This document shows positions 16,681-25,294 of a DNA stretch of 64,000 nucleotides, one piece after another; the stretch's first letter is position 1, and each line of letters opens with the position of its first letter. Source of the DNA: Mycetocola_A sp015752285 (lineage in GTDB: Bacteria > Actinomycetota > Actinomycetes > Actinomycetales > Microbacteriaceae). Location: contig NZ_JADOUY010000002.1 in the NCBI RefSeq assembly GCF_015752285.1, forward strand, positions 124,001-188,000, in the 5' to 3' direction. A program made the translations under genes and the position numbers. The notes under the pieces were generated by a model. It made no database searches. It had not been told where the DNA came from and saw only the letters and a list, made by a program, of their open reading frames with translations.

Positions 16681-17646
16681 GTGCACGCCATTGGCATCGA
16701 CATCGGCGGGACCAAGATCGCCGGAGCCCTGGTCGACGACGACGGCGTCATCGTCGACGAGGCACGGGTTCCGACACCCACCGGTTCGACCCAGCTGATC
16801 GAGGATGCCGTCGTCGAGATGGTGACCAGGCTGGCATCCGGACGTGCCGTCGAGGGCGTCGGCGTTGCCGCGGCCGGGTTTATCGATGCAGCCCAGTCCA
16901 CCGTGTACTACGCCCCCAACATCAACTGGCGCAACGAGCCGTTCCAGGCACGGTTGTCTGCACGGATCGACCTGCCGATCGTGATCGAGAACGATGCGAA
17001 CGCGGCCGGCTGGGCGGAGTTCCGCTTCGGCGCAGGGCGACTGGTCAGCGACATGGTCATGCTCACGCTCGGCACAGGGGTCGGGGGAGCCATCGTCACC
17101 GAAGACCGACTGTTCCGTGGCGGCTTCGGCGCCGGAGCGGAACTCGGCCACCTGAGGCTAGTCCCCGACGGGCTCCCGTGTGGCTGCGGCCAGCACGGTT
17201 GCCTCGAGCAGTACGGATCCGGCCGGGCGCTCCTGCGGATGGCGAACGAGTTCGCCGACGCCGGCGGAATCGGGCAGGCCCTCGCCGAACGGCGTGTGGC
17301 CAACGGCACTCTCACCGGGCACGACGTGTCTGACCTGATCGGTGCAGGCGACGGGGGAGCGCTGGCCGCCGTCCGTCAGCTGGGCAACTGGCTCGGACAG
17401 GGCTGCGCCTCGCTCGGGGCCGTCCTCGACCCGCAACTCTTCGTCTTCGGCGGCGGAGTCGCCCAGGTGGGCGAGCTGATTCTCGAACCGATCCGTCACT
17501 CGTACCTCGAGTACCTGCCCGCGCGCGGCTACCACCCGGAACCGGAGTTCGTGATCGCTGAACTCGTCAACGATGCCGGAGTCGTTGGCGCCGCAGACCT
17601 CGCTCGGGTGTCAGCCCGTCGTGCTGCGCCCGCGAACCACTTCTAA
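16681..17646 (+). CDS. ROK-family glucokinase/sugar kinase
   Basis: This 321-residue cytoplasmic kinase phosphorylates glucose or a related sugar with ATP. It has the phosphate motif DIGGTK at residues 7-12, the catalytic Asp105 in IENDANAAG, and the ROK zinc site His157 with Cys167, Cys169 and Cys174 in CGCGQHGCLEQY. The lack of an N-terminal helix-turn-helix separates it from ROK repressors. GTG was chosen because GGAGG lies 8 nt upstream and the protein then begins VHAIGIDIGG. It is followed at 17 nt by plsC. Glucokinase is the most likely activity. Confidence 0.88.
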   Translation: MHAIGIDIGGTKIAGALVDDDGVIVDEARVPTPTGSTQLIEDAVVEMVTRLASGRAVEGVGVAAAGFIDAAQSTVYYAPNINWRNEPFQARLSARIDLPIVIENDANAAGWAEFRFGAGRLVSDMVMLTLGTGVGGAIVTEDRLFRGGFGAGAELGHLRLVPDGLPCGCGQHGCLEQYGSGRALLRMANEFADAGGIGQALAERRVANGTLTGHDVSDLIGAGDGGALAAVRQLGNWLGQGCASLGAVLDPQLFVFGGGVAQVGELILEPIRHSYLEYLPARGYHPEPEFVIAELVNDAGVVGAADLARVSARRAAPANHF

Positions 17647-17663
17647 GAGATACTGGGACGACG

Positions 17664-18353
17664 ATGTTCTATTGGTTCATGAAGTACCTGGTTGCCGGGC
17701 CCCTGTTGAAGTCCGTGTTCCGGCCGTGGGTGATCGGCCAGGAGAACATCCCGAAAACGGGCGGGGCGATCATCGCCTCCAACCACCTCTCCGTGATCGA
17801 CTCGGTCTTCCTGCCGCTCTACCTCGACCGCAGAATCTCCTTCCTGGCAAAGAGCGAATACTTCACCGGTAAGGGCATCGCAGGCTGGGTGACCCGCGTC
17901 TTCATGAAGGCGACGGGGCAGCTGCCGATCGACAGGTCTGGCGGAAAGGCTTCTGAGGCGTCGCTGAACACCGGCCTCCGGGTACTCGGTGGGGGAGACC
18001 TTCTCGGGATCTACCCCGAAGGGACGAGGAGCCCCGACGGCAAGATGTACCGCGGGCGCACGGGCGTCGCGCGCATGGTGCTCGAGGCCGGCGTGCCGAT
18101 TGTTCCGATCGCCATGATCGACACCGAGAAGATGATGCCCATCGGCACCCGGCTTCCCCGGATCAGGCGGATCGGGATCATCATCGGCGAACCTCTGGAC
18201 TTCAGCCGTTTCGAAGGGATGGAAGGCGACCGCTTCATCCTCCGCTCGATCACCGACGAGCTGATGTACGAGATGCAGCGCCTCAGCAAGCAGGAATACG
18301 TCGATGTCTACGCCACCAGCGTGAAGGGAAAGGCGCCAACTCTTTCGCGGTAG
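17664..18353 (+). CDS. plsC: 1-acyl-sn-glycerol-3-phosphate acyltransferase
   Basis: The 229-residue, membrane-associated acyltransferase adds the second acyl chain to lysophosphatidic acid, giving phosphatidic acid. The catalytic motif NHLSVID (His41, Asp46) and the glycerophosphate-binding motif EGTRS (residues 119-123) are intact, with the later block VPIVPIAM. The start is ATG, 17 nt after the ROK kinase gene. Its location between a sugar kinase and aroG recurs in actinobacteria. The acyl-CoA synthetase upstream may provide substrate. Confidence 0.92.
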   Translation: MFYWFMKYLVAGPLLKSVFRPWVIGQENIPKTGGAIIASNHLSVIDSVFLPLYLDRRISFLAKSEYFTGKGIAGWVTRVFMKATGQLPIDRSGGKASEASLNTGLRVLGGGDLLGIYPEGTRSPDGKMYRGRTGVARMVLEAGVPIVPIAMIDTEKMMPIGTRLPRIRRIGIIIGEPLDFSRFEGMEGDRFILRSITDELMYEMQRLSKQEYVDVYATSVKGKAPTLSR

Positions 18354-18418
18354 GGTTGAAATTCCGGGCTGCTTTCGGCCGCCCGTCGTCCCTTTCGAAG
18401 AGAAGCAGGAAGCGTTCC

Positions 18419-19786
18419 GTGGTAGATCCAACTGATCCGGTGGTATTGGCAGATGAGTCTGTGATTGCCGGTCTGGACTATTGGCGTGAACTGCCGATCA
18501 AGCAGCAGCCTGACTGGCCCGATTCGGATGCCGTCGGCCGCGCAAGCGCACAGATCGCCTCCTTCCCCCCGCTCGTCTTTGCCGGTGAGGTCGATATCCT
18601 CCGTGAGCGTCTCGCCCGGGCTGCCAGCGGCGATGCCTTCCTTCTCCAGGGTGGCGACTGCGCTGAGACGTTTGCCGGTGCCACCGCCGACCAGATCCGG
18701 AATCGGGTGAAGACGCTCCTGCAGATGGCCGTCGTTCTCACCTACGGCGCCTCGATGCCCGTCATCAAGATGGGTCGGATGGCCGGTCAGTTCGCGAAGC
18801 CGCGGTCGAGTGACACCGAGACCCGTGGCGACGTGACGCTGCCCGCTTACCGTGGTGACATCGTCAACGGTTACGACTTCACGCCGGAGTCCCGCCGCGC
18901 GGACCCCAACCGCCTCGTGCAGGGGTACCACACGGCTGCGTCGACCCTCAATCTCATCCGTGCGTTCACGCAGGGCGGGTTCGCCGACCTGCGTCAGGTG
19001 CACAGCTGGAACAAGGGCTTCGCCTCGAACCCGGCCAACCACCGTTACGAGCAGCTGGCCCGTGAGATCGACAAGGCGATCCGGTTCATGGAGGCAGCCG
19101 GTGCGGATTTCGACGAGCTCAAGCGGGTCGAGTTCTACACGGCACACGAAGCGCTGCTCATGGACTACGAGCGGCCGATGACGCGGATCGACTCACGCAC
19201 AGGCACTCCGTACAACACGTCGTCCCACTTCGTCTGGATCGGGGAGCGTACCCGCGACCTCGACGGCGCACACGTCGACTTCCTCTCCCGGGTGCGCAAC
19301 CCGATCGGTGTGAAGCTCGGCCCGTCGACGACACCGCAGGCGATGCAGGAGCTCATCGACAAGCTCGACCCGAACCGCGAGCCCGGTCGTCTCACGTTCA
19401 TCACACGAATGGGCGCAGGCAAGATCCGCGATGCGCTTCCTCCGCTTCTCGAGGCCATCAAGGCGGCCGATGCGAACCCGCTGTGGGTCACCGATCCGAT
19501 GCACGGCAACGGCATCACCACACCGAACGGGTACAAGACCCGCCGGTTCGATGATGTCGTCGACGAGGTCAAAGGCTTCTTCGAGTCGCACAGGGCGGCG
19601 GGAACGCACCCCGGAGGCATCCATGTCGAGCTGACGGGCGACGACGTGACCGAATGCCTGGGCGGGTCGGAGCACCTCGATGAAGCTTCGCTGGCCACGC
19701 GATACGAGTCGCTCTGCGACCCGCGCCTGAATCACATGCAGTCGCTGGAGTTGGCGTTCCTCGTCGCTGAGGAGCTCGGCAAGTAG
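18419..19786 (+). CDS. aroG: class II DAHP synthase
   Basis: The 455-residue enzyme condenses phosphoenolpyruvate with erythrose 4-phosphate to DAHP, the first step of the shikimate pathway. Class II (plant/mycobacterial) motifs are present: QGGDCAETF, RMAGQFAKPRS, HFVWIGERTR, GVKLGPSTTP, TRMGAGKIRD, VTDPMHGN and GGIHVELTGDDVTECLGG. The GTG was chosen because AGGA lies 8 nt upstream; an ATG 63 nt earlier is 2 nt after the plsC stop but lacks support. In mycobacteria this gene also lies beside pknL. Mycobacterial homologues are feedback-inhibited by aromatic amino acids; inhibition cannot be judged here. Confidence 0.95.
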   Translation: MVDPTDPVVLADESVIAGLDYWRELPIKQQPDWPDSDAVGRASAQIASFPPLVFAGEVDILRERLARAASGDAFLLQGGDCAETFAGATADQIRNRVKTLLQMAVVLTYGASMPVIKMGRMAGQFAKPRSSDTETRGDVTLPAYRGDIVNGYDFTPESRRADPNRLVQGYHTAASTLNLIRAFTQGGFADLRQVHSWNKGFASNPANHRYEQLAREIDKAIRFMEAAGADFDELKRVEFYTAHEALLMDYERPMTRIDSRTGTPYNTSSHFVWIGERTRDLDGAHVDFLSRVRNPIGVKLGPSTTPQAMQELIDKLDPNREPGRLTFITRMGAGKIRDALPPLLEAIKAADANPLWVTDPMHGNGITTPNGYKTRRFDDVVDEVKGFFESHRAAGTHPGGIHVELTGDDVTECLGGSEHLDEASLATRYESLCDPRLNHMQSLELAFLVAEELGK

Positions 19787-19797
19787 ACACACACGAG

Positions 19798-19826
19798 ACG
19801 GCGCCCGGCAACTGTCCGGGCGCCGT
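19798..19826 (+). terminator. terminator-like hairpin after aroG
   Basis: ACGGCGCCCGG pairs perfectly with CCGGGCGCCGT (11-bp stem, 7-nt loop), 11 nt after the aroG stop. The following TCGTCGTTCG has few T residues. It probably ends aroG transcription before the convergent kinase gene. Confidence 0.65.
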
Positions 19827-19872
19827 TCGTCGTTCGCGACTCCTCCGCAGAACCCGTGGCGCAGAACCCATG

Positions 19873-19957
19873 ACTCCAAATTCAGGAGATTCTGCCGACA
19901 CGCCGCGCTGAGAGCGCGACCATACGGCGTGTCGTCCAGCTTCTCCTGAATTCGGAG
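19873..19957 (-). repeat. palindromic repeat element, copy 2 (inverted relative to copy 1)
   Basis: Outer arms CTCCAAATTCAGGAG and CTCCTGAATTCGGAG flank inner arms CGACACGCCG (19896-19905) and CGGCGTGTCG (19925-19934). The reverse complement of copy 1 matches this copy at 35 of 39 inner positions, including the asymmetric centre TGAGAGCGCGACCA. It lies between convergent aroG and the kinase gene. There is no tandem array at this copy. Confidence 0.8.
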
Positions 19958-20044
19958 GGGTTGTGTGCGGATGCCGGGACGCACGGATGCCGGGACGCAC
20001 GGATGCAGCGACAGGGCCGGGCGCAGCGTGACCGGACCCCGGCG

Positions 20045-21985
20045 CTACGGGGCTTCGAAGAGGTAGGCGGTGATGGTCACCGTCGACCCGCGCTTGATGC
20101 TCTCACCAGCTGCCGGGTCGGTTGAGTCGACGGTGAGCAGCGGACTGCCCCAGTTCGGCTCGGCGATGTCACTGACCACCTCGACCACGAAACCAGCGTC
20201 CTCGAGGGTCTTCTTCGCCGCGGCGACATTGTCGTTCAACACGTCGGGGACCTCGACGAGGTCGACGCCCTTCGAGACCACGAGGCTGACGGTATCCGTT
20301 GGCCGGATGGTGCCGTCAGGGAGCTTCGCCGAGAGAACCAGACCCTTGTCGATGGTGTCACTGAATGACTCCGCGACCTCCTCGGCCACAACGAGACCGC
20401 TCTCAGTGAGCGCAGTCCGTGCGGCATCCGGTGTCAGTCCGACGACGTTGGGGATCGCTCCAGCAGACACGACGAGGTCGACGGTCTCGCCCTGGAGGAT
20501 CACACCCCCGGCCGAATAGTCGGCCTCCGTCGCGGGGTTCTGGGCGGAGATGACGGCACCGGATGCGACGTCCTCGTTGTATTGCTCATCCACGGCGCCC
20601 AGGGTCAGACGGTTGTCGGCGAGGAAGGTCTCGGCATCCGCCCTGGACATCCCCGCGAGCGCTGGAACCTCGACCTCCTGTCGGCCGAGCGAGATGTTGA
20701 TGGTCACGGTCGAGTCTTTGCCGACCTGGGTTCCGGAAGCGGGATCGGTACTCGACACCAGTCCTGCGGCGACGTCGAAGCTGTTCTCTTCGCCCTCGAC
20801 CACGATGAGACCGAGACCCGTGAGGGTCTCCGTCGCCTCCTCAGGGGTCGCATTGACGAGGTCAGGGATGAGGACCTGAGACCCGGGGCCGGCACCGAAG
20901 TACCAGCCCGTGCCTCCTGACACTGCGGCGAGGAGCACGACGAGCGCGAGGATCCACCAGCCCTTTGCCCGGCGCTGTGCGGTCTTCGCCCTCAGCGTCG
21001 ACACCGCGTCGAGCGGAGCGACCGGATCGGTCGACATGTTGGCGGATGTGAGTGCCTGGGTGAACTCGGCGGTGTCACTGATCGGCTGAGCCGCCGGCAT
21101 CAGCATCGTCGGCTGGTGCGACGTCGTCGACGGACCGAAGCCGAGTTGCTTCTCCACCTCACGGAGGCGTTCGAGAAGTTCGCGAGCGTCGCTCGGTCGC
21201 TCGTCTGGTGTCCGCTCGGTCGCCCAGAGCACGAGATCGTCGAGGGGGTCGGGGACGGATGGGGTCACCACGCTCGGGCGCGGCACCGATTCGTTGGCAT
21301 GCTGGTAGGCGATCTGCATCGGCTGCTCGCCCTTGTACGGCTGCTCGCCGGTGAGCATCTCGTACATCATGATGCCGAGGGCGTAGATGTCGCTCCTCGC
21401 GTCAGCCACCCCGCGGGTGACGAGTTCGGGGGAGAGGTACGCGATCGTTCCGAGGAGGGACTGCCCGGTTGCCGTGTTTGCACTGGCGGCGCGGGCGAGC
21501 CCGAAGTCACTGATCTTGATCCGGCCGTCGTCGGCGAGGAGCACGTTCTCGGGTTTGAGATCACGGTGGATGATGCCGGCCCGGTGTGCGGCGGCGAGGC
21601 CGCTCGTCACGGCATCCATGATGTCGACCACCTGCCGTGGGGTCAGCTTGCCGTGGTCGCGCAGGAGGTCGCGGAGGGTGATCCCCGGCAGGTACTCCAT
21701 GACAAGGTAGGCCAGATCGGAGTCCTGCCCCTGGTCGAAGACACTGACGACGTGCGGGTCGGCGAGCCGCGCAGCGCTGCGTGCTTCCTGCACGAAACGG
21801 TTGCGGAAGTTGCTGTCGTCGGCCAGGTGGCCATGCATGACCTTGATCGCGACACGGCGTTCCAGACGACGGTCAGTGGCAAGGTAGACAGTCGCCATGC
21901 CGCCGCGAGCGATCCGCGAACGCACCTCATACCGGTCGTCGATGAGACGACCGATCATGGGGTCGGTCTGCTGGCTGGTTGTCAC
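20045..21985 (-). CDS. pknL: PASTA-domain Ser/Thr protein kinase, PknL position
   Basis: The 646-residue membrane kinase has a Hanks kinase domain: Gly loop ARGGMATVY, Lys48 in VAIKVM, HRDLKPEN (Asp142), DFG 160-162 and activation segment GTIAYLSPE. A juxtamembrane linker leads to one membrane segment (about 341-363) and four extracellular PASTA repeats, which bind muropeptides or lipid II in related kinases. Neighbours (aroG, an Rv2175c-like protein, a polyprenyl synthase) match the mycobacterial pknL locus; mycobacterial PknL lacks PASTA domains, corynebacterial PknL has them. The GTG start has TACAAT 7 nt upstream and no Shine-Dalgarno site. Confidence 0.93.
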   Translation of the reverse strand: MTTSQQTDPMIGRLIDDRYEVRSRIARGGMATVYLATDRRLERRVAIKVMHGHLADDSNFRNRFVQEARSAARLADPHVVSVFDQGQDSDLAYLVMEYLPGITLRDLLRDHGKLTPRQVVDIMDAVTSGLAAAHRAGIIHRDLKPENVLLADDGRIKISDFGLARAASANTATGQSLLGTIAYLSPELVTRGVADARSDIYALGIMMYEMLTGEQPYKGEQPMQIAYQHANESVPRPSVVTPSVPDPLDDLVLWATERTPDERPSDARELLERLREVEKQLGFGPSTTSHQPTMLMPAAQPISDTAEFTQALTSANMSTDPVAPLDAVSTLRAKTAQRRAKGWWILALVVLLAAVSGGTGWYFGAGPGSQVLIPDLVNATPEEATETLTGLGLIVVEGEENSFDVAAGLVSSTDPASGTQVGKDSTVTINISLGRQEVEVPALAGMSRADAETFLADNRLTLGAVDEQYNEDVASGAVISAQNPATEADYSAGGVILQGETVDLVVSAGAIPNVVGLTPDAARTALTESGLVVAEEVAESFSDTIDKGLVLSAKLPDGTIRPTDTVSLVVSKGVDLVEVPDVLNDNVAAAKKTLEDAGFVVEVVSDIAEPNWGSPLLTVDSTDPAAGESIKRGSTVTITAYLFEAP

Positions 21986-21992
21986 GCTTTGA

Positions 21993-21998
21993 ATTGTA
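21993..21998 (-). promoter_or_regulatory. candidate -10 hexamer TACAAT, leaderless layout
   Basis: TACAAT on the minus strand ends 7 nt before the GTG of the kinase gene; no Shine-Dalgarno sequence lies between them. Confidence 0.5.
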
Positions 21999-22114
21999 GG
22001 GAGCGCGGTGCGCTCAACGCTGGCAAAACACCGGCGTCGCCCGCAATGGCGCGATATTCGTGACCGGATCGTGAGCAAACGGCTCGATGAGCCCCGAACG
22101 GGTGGCGACGGCGA

Positions 22115-23176
22115 TCAGCCGAGTTGTGCGAGCCAGGCCCTCGCGGACGACTCCCACTTGGCGTACGCATCGGGGTGGCCCGACTTCTGCACGGCCTGAG
22201 CCGCGGCGGTCACAGACATCGATGTCCAGCCCGGGATATCGAGAAGACCGATGGTGAGGCCCTGGTTCGGATTGCTGGATCCGCCGAAGAACGCCTTCGT
22301 TGCCCGCACAGGATCGAGAACCTGCGCTTCGGTTCCCCAGCCCTGGCTCGGCCGCTGCTGGAAGAGACCGAGCGAGTCGCGGTCGCCGAACTGCACATTT
22401 CGGAGGCTCGATTCCTGGGCTGCCGCGGCGAGGGCGATGACGAGCGCTTCGTCGCTGACGCCGATCGCGCGCCCCGTCTGGACGATGATCAGTGCGTTCG
22501 CCGCCATCTCCGAACTGAGAGGGGTGACGGCACCCGCAACGGCCTTCGGGGTCGGAACGGGTGCGGGCGCAGGCGGAGACACCGGCGTCGCTGCCGGGGG
22601 AGCGACCGCTGTTCCTGCCCCGGGGATCGCCAGGGACTGGCCGGGGTAGATGATGCTGTCTGCACCGAGTCCGTTGGCGGCGAAGACGGCGGCGACGGTG
22701 ACGCTGTGAGCTCCGGCGATTCCGCTCACCGTGTCACCGGAGACAACCGTGTAGCTGGTGGCGGGAGCCGGCGCCGGCGCGTCAGCGGGCGGGGCAGGTG
22801 TCGCAGTCGCGCCGGTGAGTGTGAGTGTCTGTCCAGGGAAGATGAGGCTCGACCAGCCGAGTCCGTTGAGGGCGAGGATCGATGCCGTTGCGAGCCCGAA
22901 TCGCGAGGCGATCCCCGAAATCGTGTCTCCGGATGCGACGGTGTACTGCGCGGGGGCCGCCTGCACGGCGACCGGCGCAACCGCCAGGGGGGCCGGCGCC
23001 GAACTGGGTGAACTCGAGCGGGGTTTCGGGGAGGATGTCGAGGCGGATGCCTCCGTCGGCATGGCCACCTGCATGCTCGCGGCGAGCGACCCGCTCAGAA
23101 GAAGAGGAAGAGTGAGGTTTCGCGCGCGCTGCCGCGCCGCGACCGCGGGTCGGGAAGTTGACGTTCGTGTTGCCAT
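22115..23176 (-). CDS. secreted LysM protein with lysozyme-like C-terminal domain
   Basis: A 353-residue exported protein. A signal or anchor segment is at about residues 20-38, then a Ser/Pro-rich linker, LysM 1 at 77-120 (YTVASGDTISGIASRFG), LysM 2 at 142-185 (YTVVSGDTVSGIAGAHS), a Pro/Ala linker, and a C-terminal domain from 222. That domain has a possible catalytic Glu255 in AAAQESSLRN, then DSLGLFQQRPSQGWG, a pattern seen in actinobacterial peptidoglycan hydrolases. It likely binds and cleaves peptidoglycan. It diverges from the HTH gene, and the kinase beside it could sense the muropeptides produced; that link is inference. Confidence 0.85.
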   Translation of the reverse strand: MATRTSTSRPAVAARQRARNLTLPLLLSGSLAASMQVAMPTEASASTSSPKPRSSSPSSAPAPLAVAPVAVQAAPAQYTVASGDTISGIASRFGLATASILALNGLGWSSLIFPGQTLTLTGATATPAPPADAPAPAPATSYTVVSGDTVSGIAGAHSVTVAAVFAANGLGADSIIYPGQSLAIPGAGTAVAPPAATPVSPPAPAPVPTPKAVAGAVTPLSSEMAANALIIVQTGRAIGVSDEALVIALAAAAQESSLRNVQFGDRDSLGLFQQRPSQGWGTEAQVLDPVRATKAFFGGSSNPNQGLTIGLLDIPGWTSMSVTAAAQAVQKSGHPDAYAKWESSARAWLAQLG

Positions 23177-23326
23177 TCCATGGCCCCCATTCGTGTGTCA
23201 TCAGCCCCTCAGAGTGACATACCGGCGCGTCGGGAGTCAATCACTGTGACAGATGAGGTTTGGCGTAACACGTCGGAAACAGAACAGCAGGTCCGTGGGC
23301 GCTGGTCGACGTGTCACACTCGTACG

Positions 23327-23671
23327 GTGACAGATGTGTATTCAGAACGACAGTGGCTGACCATTCCCGACCTGGTCGAGAAGCTCGGCCTGACGCCCAG
23401 CCGGATCCGGCGCCTGATCGAAGAGCGCCAGCTCCTCGCGGTGAAGATCGACGGCGTGCTCAGCGTGCCAGCGGTTTTCCTCGACGACGAGGACGTGCCA
23501 CTCAGCGAACTCCGCGGCACGTTCTTCGTGCTCGCTGACGCGCGGTTCAGTGATGATGAGGCCATGGAGTGGATGCTCAGCGTCGAGGAAAGCCTCGGAA
23601 CGGCACCGATCGACGCGCTGCGTGCCGGTCGGAAAGCCGAAGTCCGTCGTGTCGCGCAGGCACTCGCCTGA
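23327..23671 (+). CDS. Rv2175c-like DNA-binding protein
   Basis: The 114-residue protein has an N-terminal helix-turn-helix (WLTIPDLVEKLGLTPSRIRRLI), then DGVLSVPAVFLDD and a helical C-terminus. It corresponds by sequence pattern and position to mycobacterial Rv2175c, a DNA-binding substrate of PknL. The GTG start gives VTDVYSERQW, the usual family start; an in-frame GTG further upstream begins an unrelated-looking extension. Its promoter region holds repeated GTGACA/TGTCAC words. Its targets are unknown. Regulation by the nearby kinase is likely but inferred. Confidence 0.8.
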   Translation: MTDVYSERQWLTIPDLVEKLGLTPSRIRRLIEERQLLAVKIDGVLSVPAVFLDDEDVPLSELRGTFFVLADARFSDDEAMEWMLSVEESLGTAPIDALRAGRKAEVRRVAQALA

Positions 23672-23684
23672 CCTCAGCGCCCGG

Positions 23685-24779
23685 TTAGAACGTCCGCCGC
23701 GTGACGGCATCCGCGAGTTCGCGCAGGTTCGCGACGGCCTCAGGCGCGAGTGGTGCCGCCTCGAGCGCAGCGATGGCGGTGGCCACCTCGGCGTCTATTC
23801 TGGCCTCGACCTGTTCGACGGCCCCTGACTGGCTGATCGTGGCCTGGAGTGACGCGATCTGTTCTGGCGTGAGGTCCGGATCGCCGAGCAACTCGTCGAA
23901 GATCCGCCGTGCTGTCGGCGGGAGCGCTGCCCGGGTGAGAGCGACGAGGACGGTGCGCTTTCCTTCGAGCAGGTCGTCTCCACTCGGTTTGCCGGTGACG
24001 GATGCGTCGCCGAAGACCCCGAGCAGGTCGTCACGCAGCTGGAACGCGACGCCGAGGGGCAAGCCGAATGCCCGGAGCGCCGACACCTGTTCCGTCGTGG
24101 CACCGGCCAGGAAGGCACCGATGGCGAGCGGGCTCTCGACGGAGTACTTCGCCGACTTGTAGATGAGCACCTGACGGGCCCTGGCAAGCTGATCGTCCTC
24201 TGAGCGGGTGTTCCACGCCCTCTCTTCGAGGATGTCGAGATACTGCCCGGCAGTGACCTCCGTGCGCATCCGGACGAACTCGGCGCGCGTGGCGCGGGCG
24301 ATCGGCGGGACACACTCCGATAGAGCCTCATCGAGAAGCTCATCGCTCCAGCCGAGGAGGAGGTCCCCGAACAGAACGGCGGCTGCGCGACCGTATGCGT
24401 CCCCGTCTCCTGACCACCCCTCGGCCGCGTGCAGGGCTTCGAAACGCTTGTGCGCTGCAGGCGACCCGCGGCGGGTGTCCGAGTTGTCGATGATGTCGTC
24501 GTGGACCAGGGCGGCAGCGTGGAAGATCTCGAGTGCGCCGGCGACGGAGACGACGGATGCCAGTGCGTCTGCGGTCGTGATCGACGCTCCGGAGACACTG
24601 TGCCAGCCCCAGTAGCAGAAGCTCGCCCTGAACCTCTTGCCACCGCTGAGAAACTCCCGAGAGAACAGGGAGAACGAGGCGAGGTCCCGGCCAACCTGCG
24701 CGAGAATGGACTCCTGCGAGGCCAGGAAAATGTCGATCCGCGACTGGACCAGGTCGTTCAGGTTAGCGGTTTCACTCAC
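23685..24779 (-). CDS. polyprenyl diphosphate synthase (GGPP-type)
   Basis: This 364-residue trans-prenyltransferase condenses isopentenyl diphosphate with allylic diphosphates. The first Asp-rich motif is DDIID (residues 94-98), and the second is QLRDDLLG with Asp250/Asp251. GGKRFRASFCYW is the usual N-terminal basic motif. Product length (C20 or longer) depends on residues before the first motif and is not certain; geranylgeranyl diphosphate is likely. It matches the Rv2173 position in mycobacteria. It starts at GTG with TAGGCT 6 nt upstream and no Shine-Dalgarno site. It could serve menaquinone, carotenoid or polyprenyl-phosphate pathways. Confidence 0.92.
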   Translation of the reverse strand: MSETANLNDLVQSRIDIFLASQESILAQVGRDLASFSLFSREFLSGGKRFRASFCYWGWHSVSGASITTADALASVVSVAGALEIFHAAALVHDDIIDNSDTRRGSPAAHKRFEALHAAEGWSGDGDAYGRAAAVLFGDLLLGWSDELLDEALSECVPPIARATRAEFVRMRTEVTAGQYLDILEERAWNTRSEDDQLARARQVLIYKSAKYSVESPLAIGAFLAGATTEQVSALRAFGLPLGVAFQLRDDLLGVFGDASVTGKPSGDDLLEGKRTVLVALTRAALPPTARRIFDELLGDPDLTPEQIASLQATISQSGAVEQVEARIDAEVATAIAALEAAPLAPEAVANLRELADAVTRRTF

Positions 24780-24785
24780 AGCGCT

Positions 24786-24791
24786 AGCCTA
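24786..24791 (-). promoter_or_regulatory. candidate -10 hexamer TAGGCT, leaderless layout
   Basis: TAGGCT on the minus strand ends 6 nt before the GTG of the polyprenyl synthase gene. A plus-strand TAGAAT at 24808-24813 could serve the divergent DUF3040 gene. Confidence 0.45.
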
Positions 24792-24858
24792 GCCATCTGC
24801 GCATGGCTAGAATTGCGAGTGATGGACCTGCGTCGCACCCGAGTTGGAGGGGAACATC

Positions 24859-25245
24859 ATGCCACTGTCTGAACAGGAGCAACGGCTTCTCGATGAGATG
24901 GAGCGCAACCTCTACCGGAACGACGCCGACTTCGTGTCGACTGTCGGAGACCGGCGGGGCCGCCCCACCTATCGCAGCATCGCGCTCGGAAGCGTCATCA
25001 CCATCGTCGGTGCTGTCGCGCTCGTGCTCGGAGTCGTCCTGCAGCAGCCGATCGTCGGCATCCTCGGGTTCGGCGTCATGCTGGCGGGTGTGATGGTCGC
25101 CATCACCCCAGGCAAAGCAACCGCTGAATCCGCCCGCGACAGTGAGAGCTTCGCCTCCGCGTCGACCGGCGGATCCGCCAAGACCTCCACCACGTTCATG
25201 GATCGCATGAACGACCGGTGGGACAAGCGCCAGGACGACCGCTAA
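24859..25245 (+). CDS. DUF3040 membrane protein
   Basis: The 128-residue protein begins MPLSEQEQRLLDEMERNLY, the hallmark of the DUF3040 family, then has two adjacent hydrophobic segments at about residues 48-90 and a short charged tail. The ATG follows GGAGGGG. A homologue (Rv2169c) lies in the same place in mycobacteria, between pknL-region genes and mraZ. The function is unknown; conserved linkage to the cell-wall cluster suggests an envelope role. A strong terminator follows. Confidence 0.85.
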   Translation: MPLSEQEQRLLDEMERNLYRNDADFVSTVGDRRGRPTYRSIALGSVITIVGAVALVLGVVLQQPIVGILGFGVMLAGVMVAITPGKATAESARDSESFASASTGGSAKTSTTFMDRMNDRWDKRQDDR

Positions 25246-25294
25246 CCACTCCACTCCACTCCACGGTTCTGAATCCCGGAATCTGAGTTCGATC

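Noticed and set aside
22986..23326. Possible c-di-AMP (ydaO-type) riboswitch before the LysM hydrolase gene
   Set aside because: Such riboswitches often precede actinobacterial cell-wall hydrolase genes, but the leader here is too short and the conserved core was not seen.
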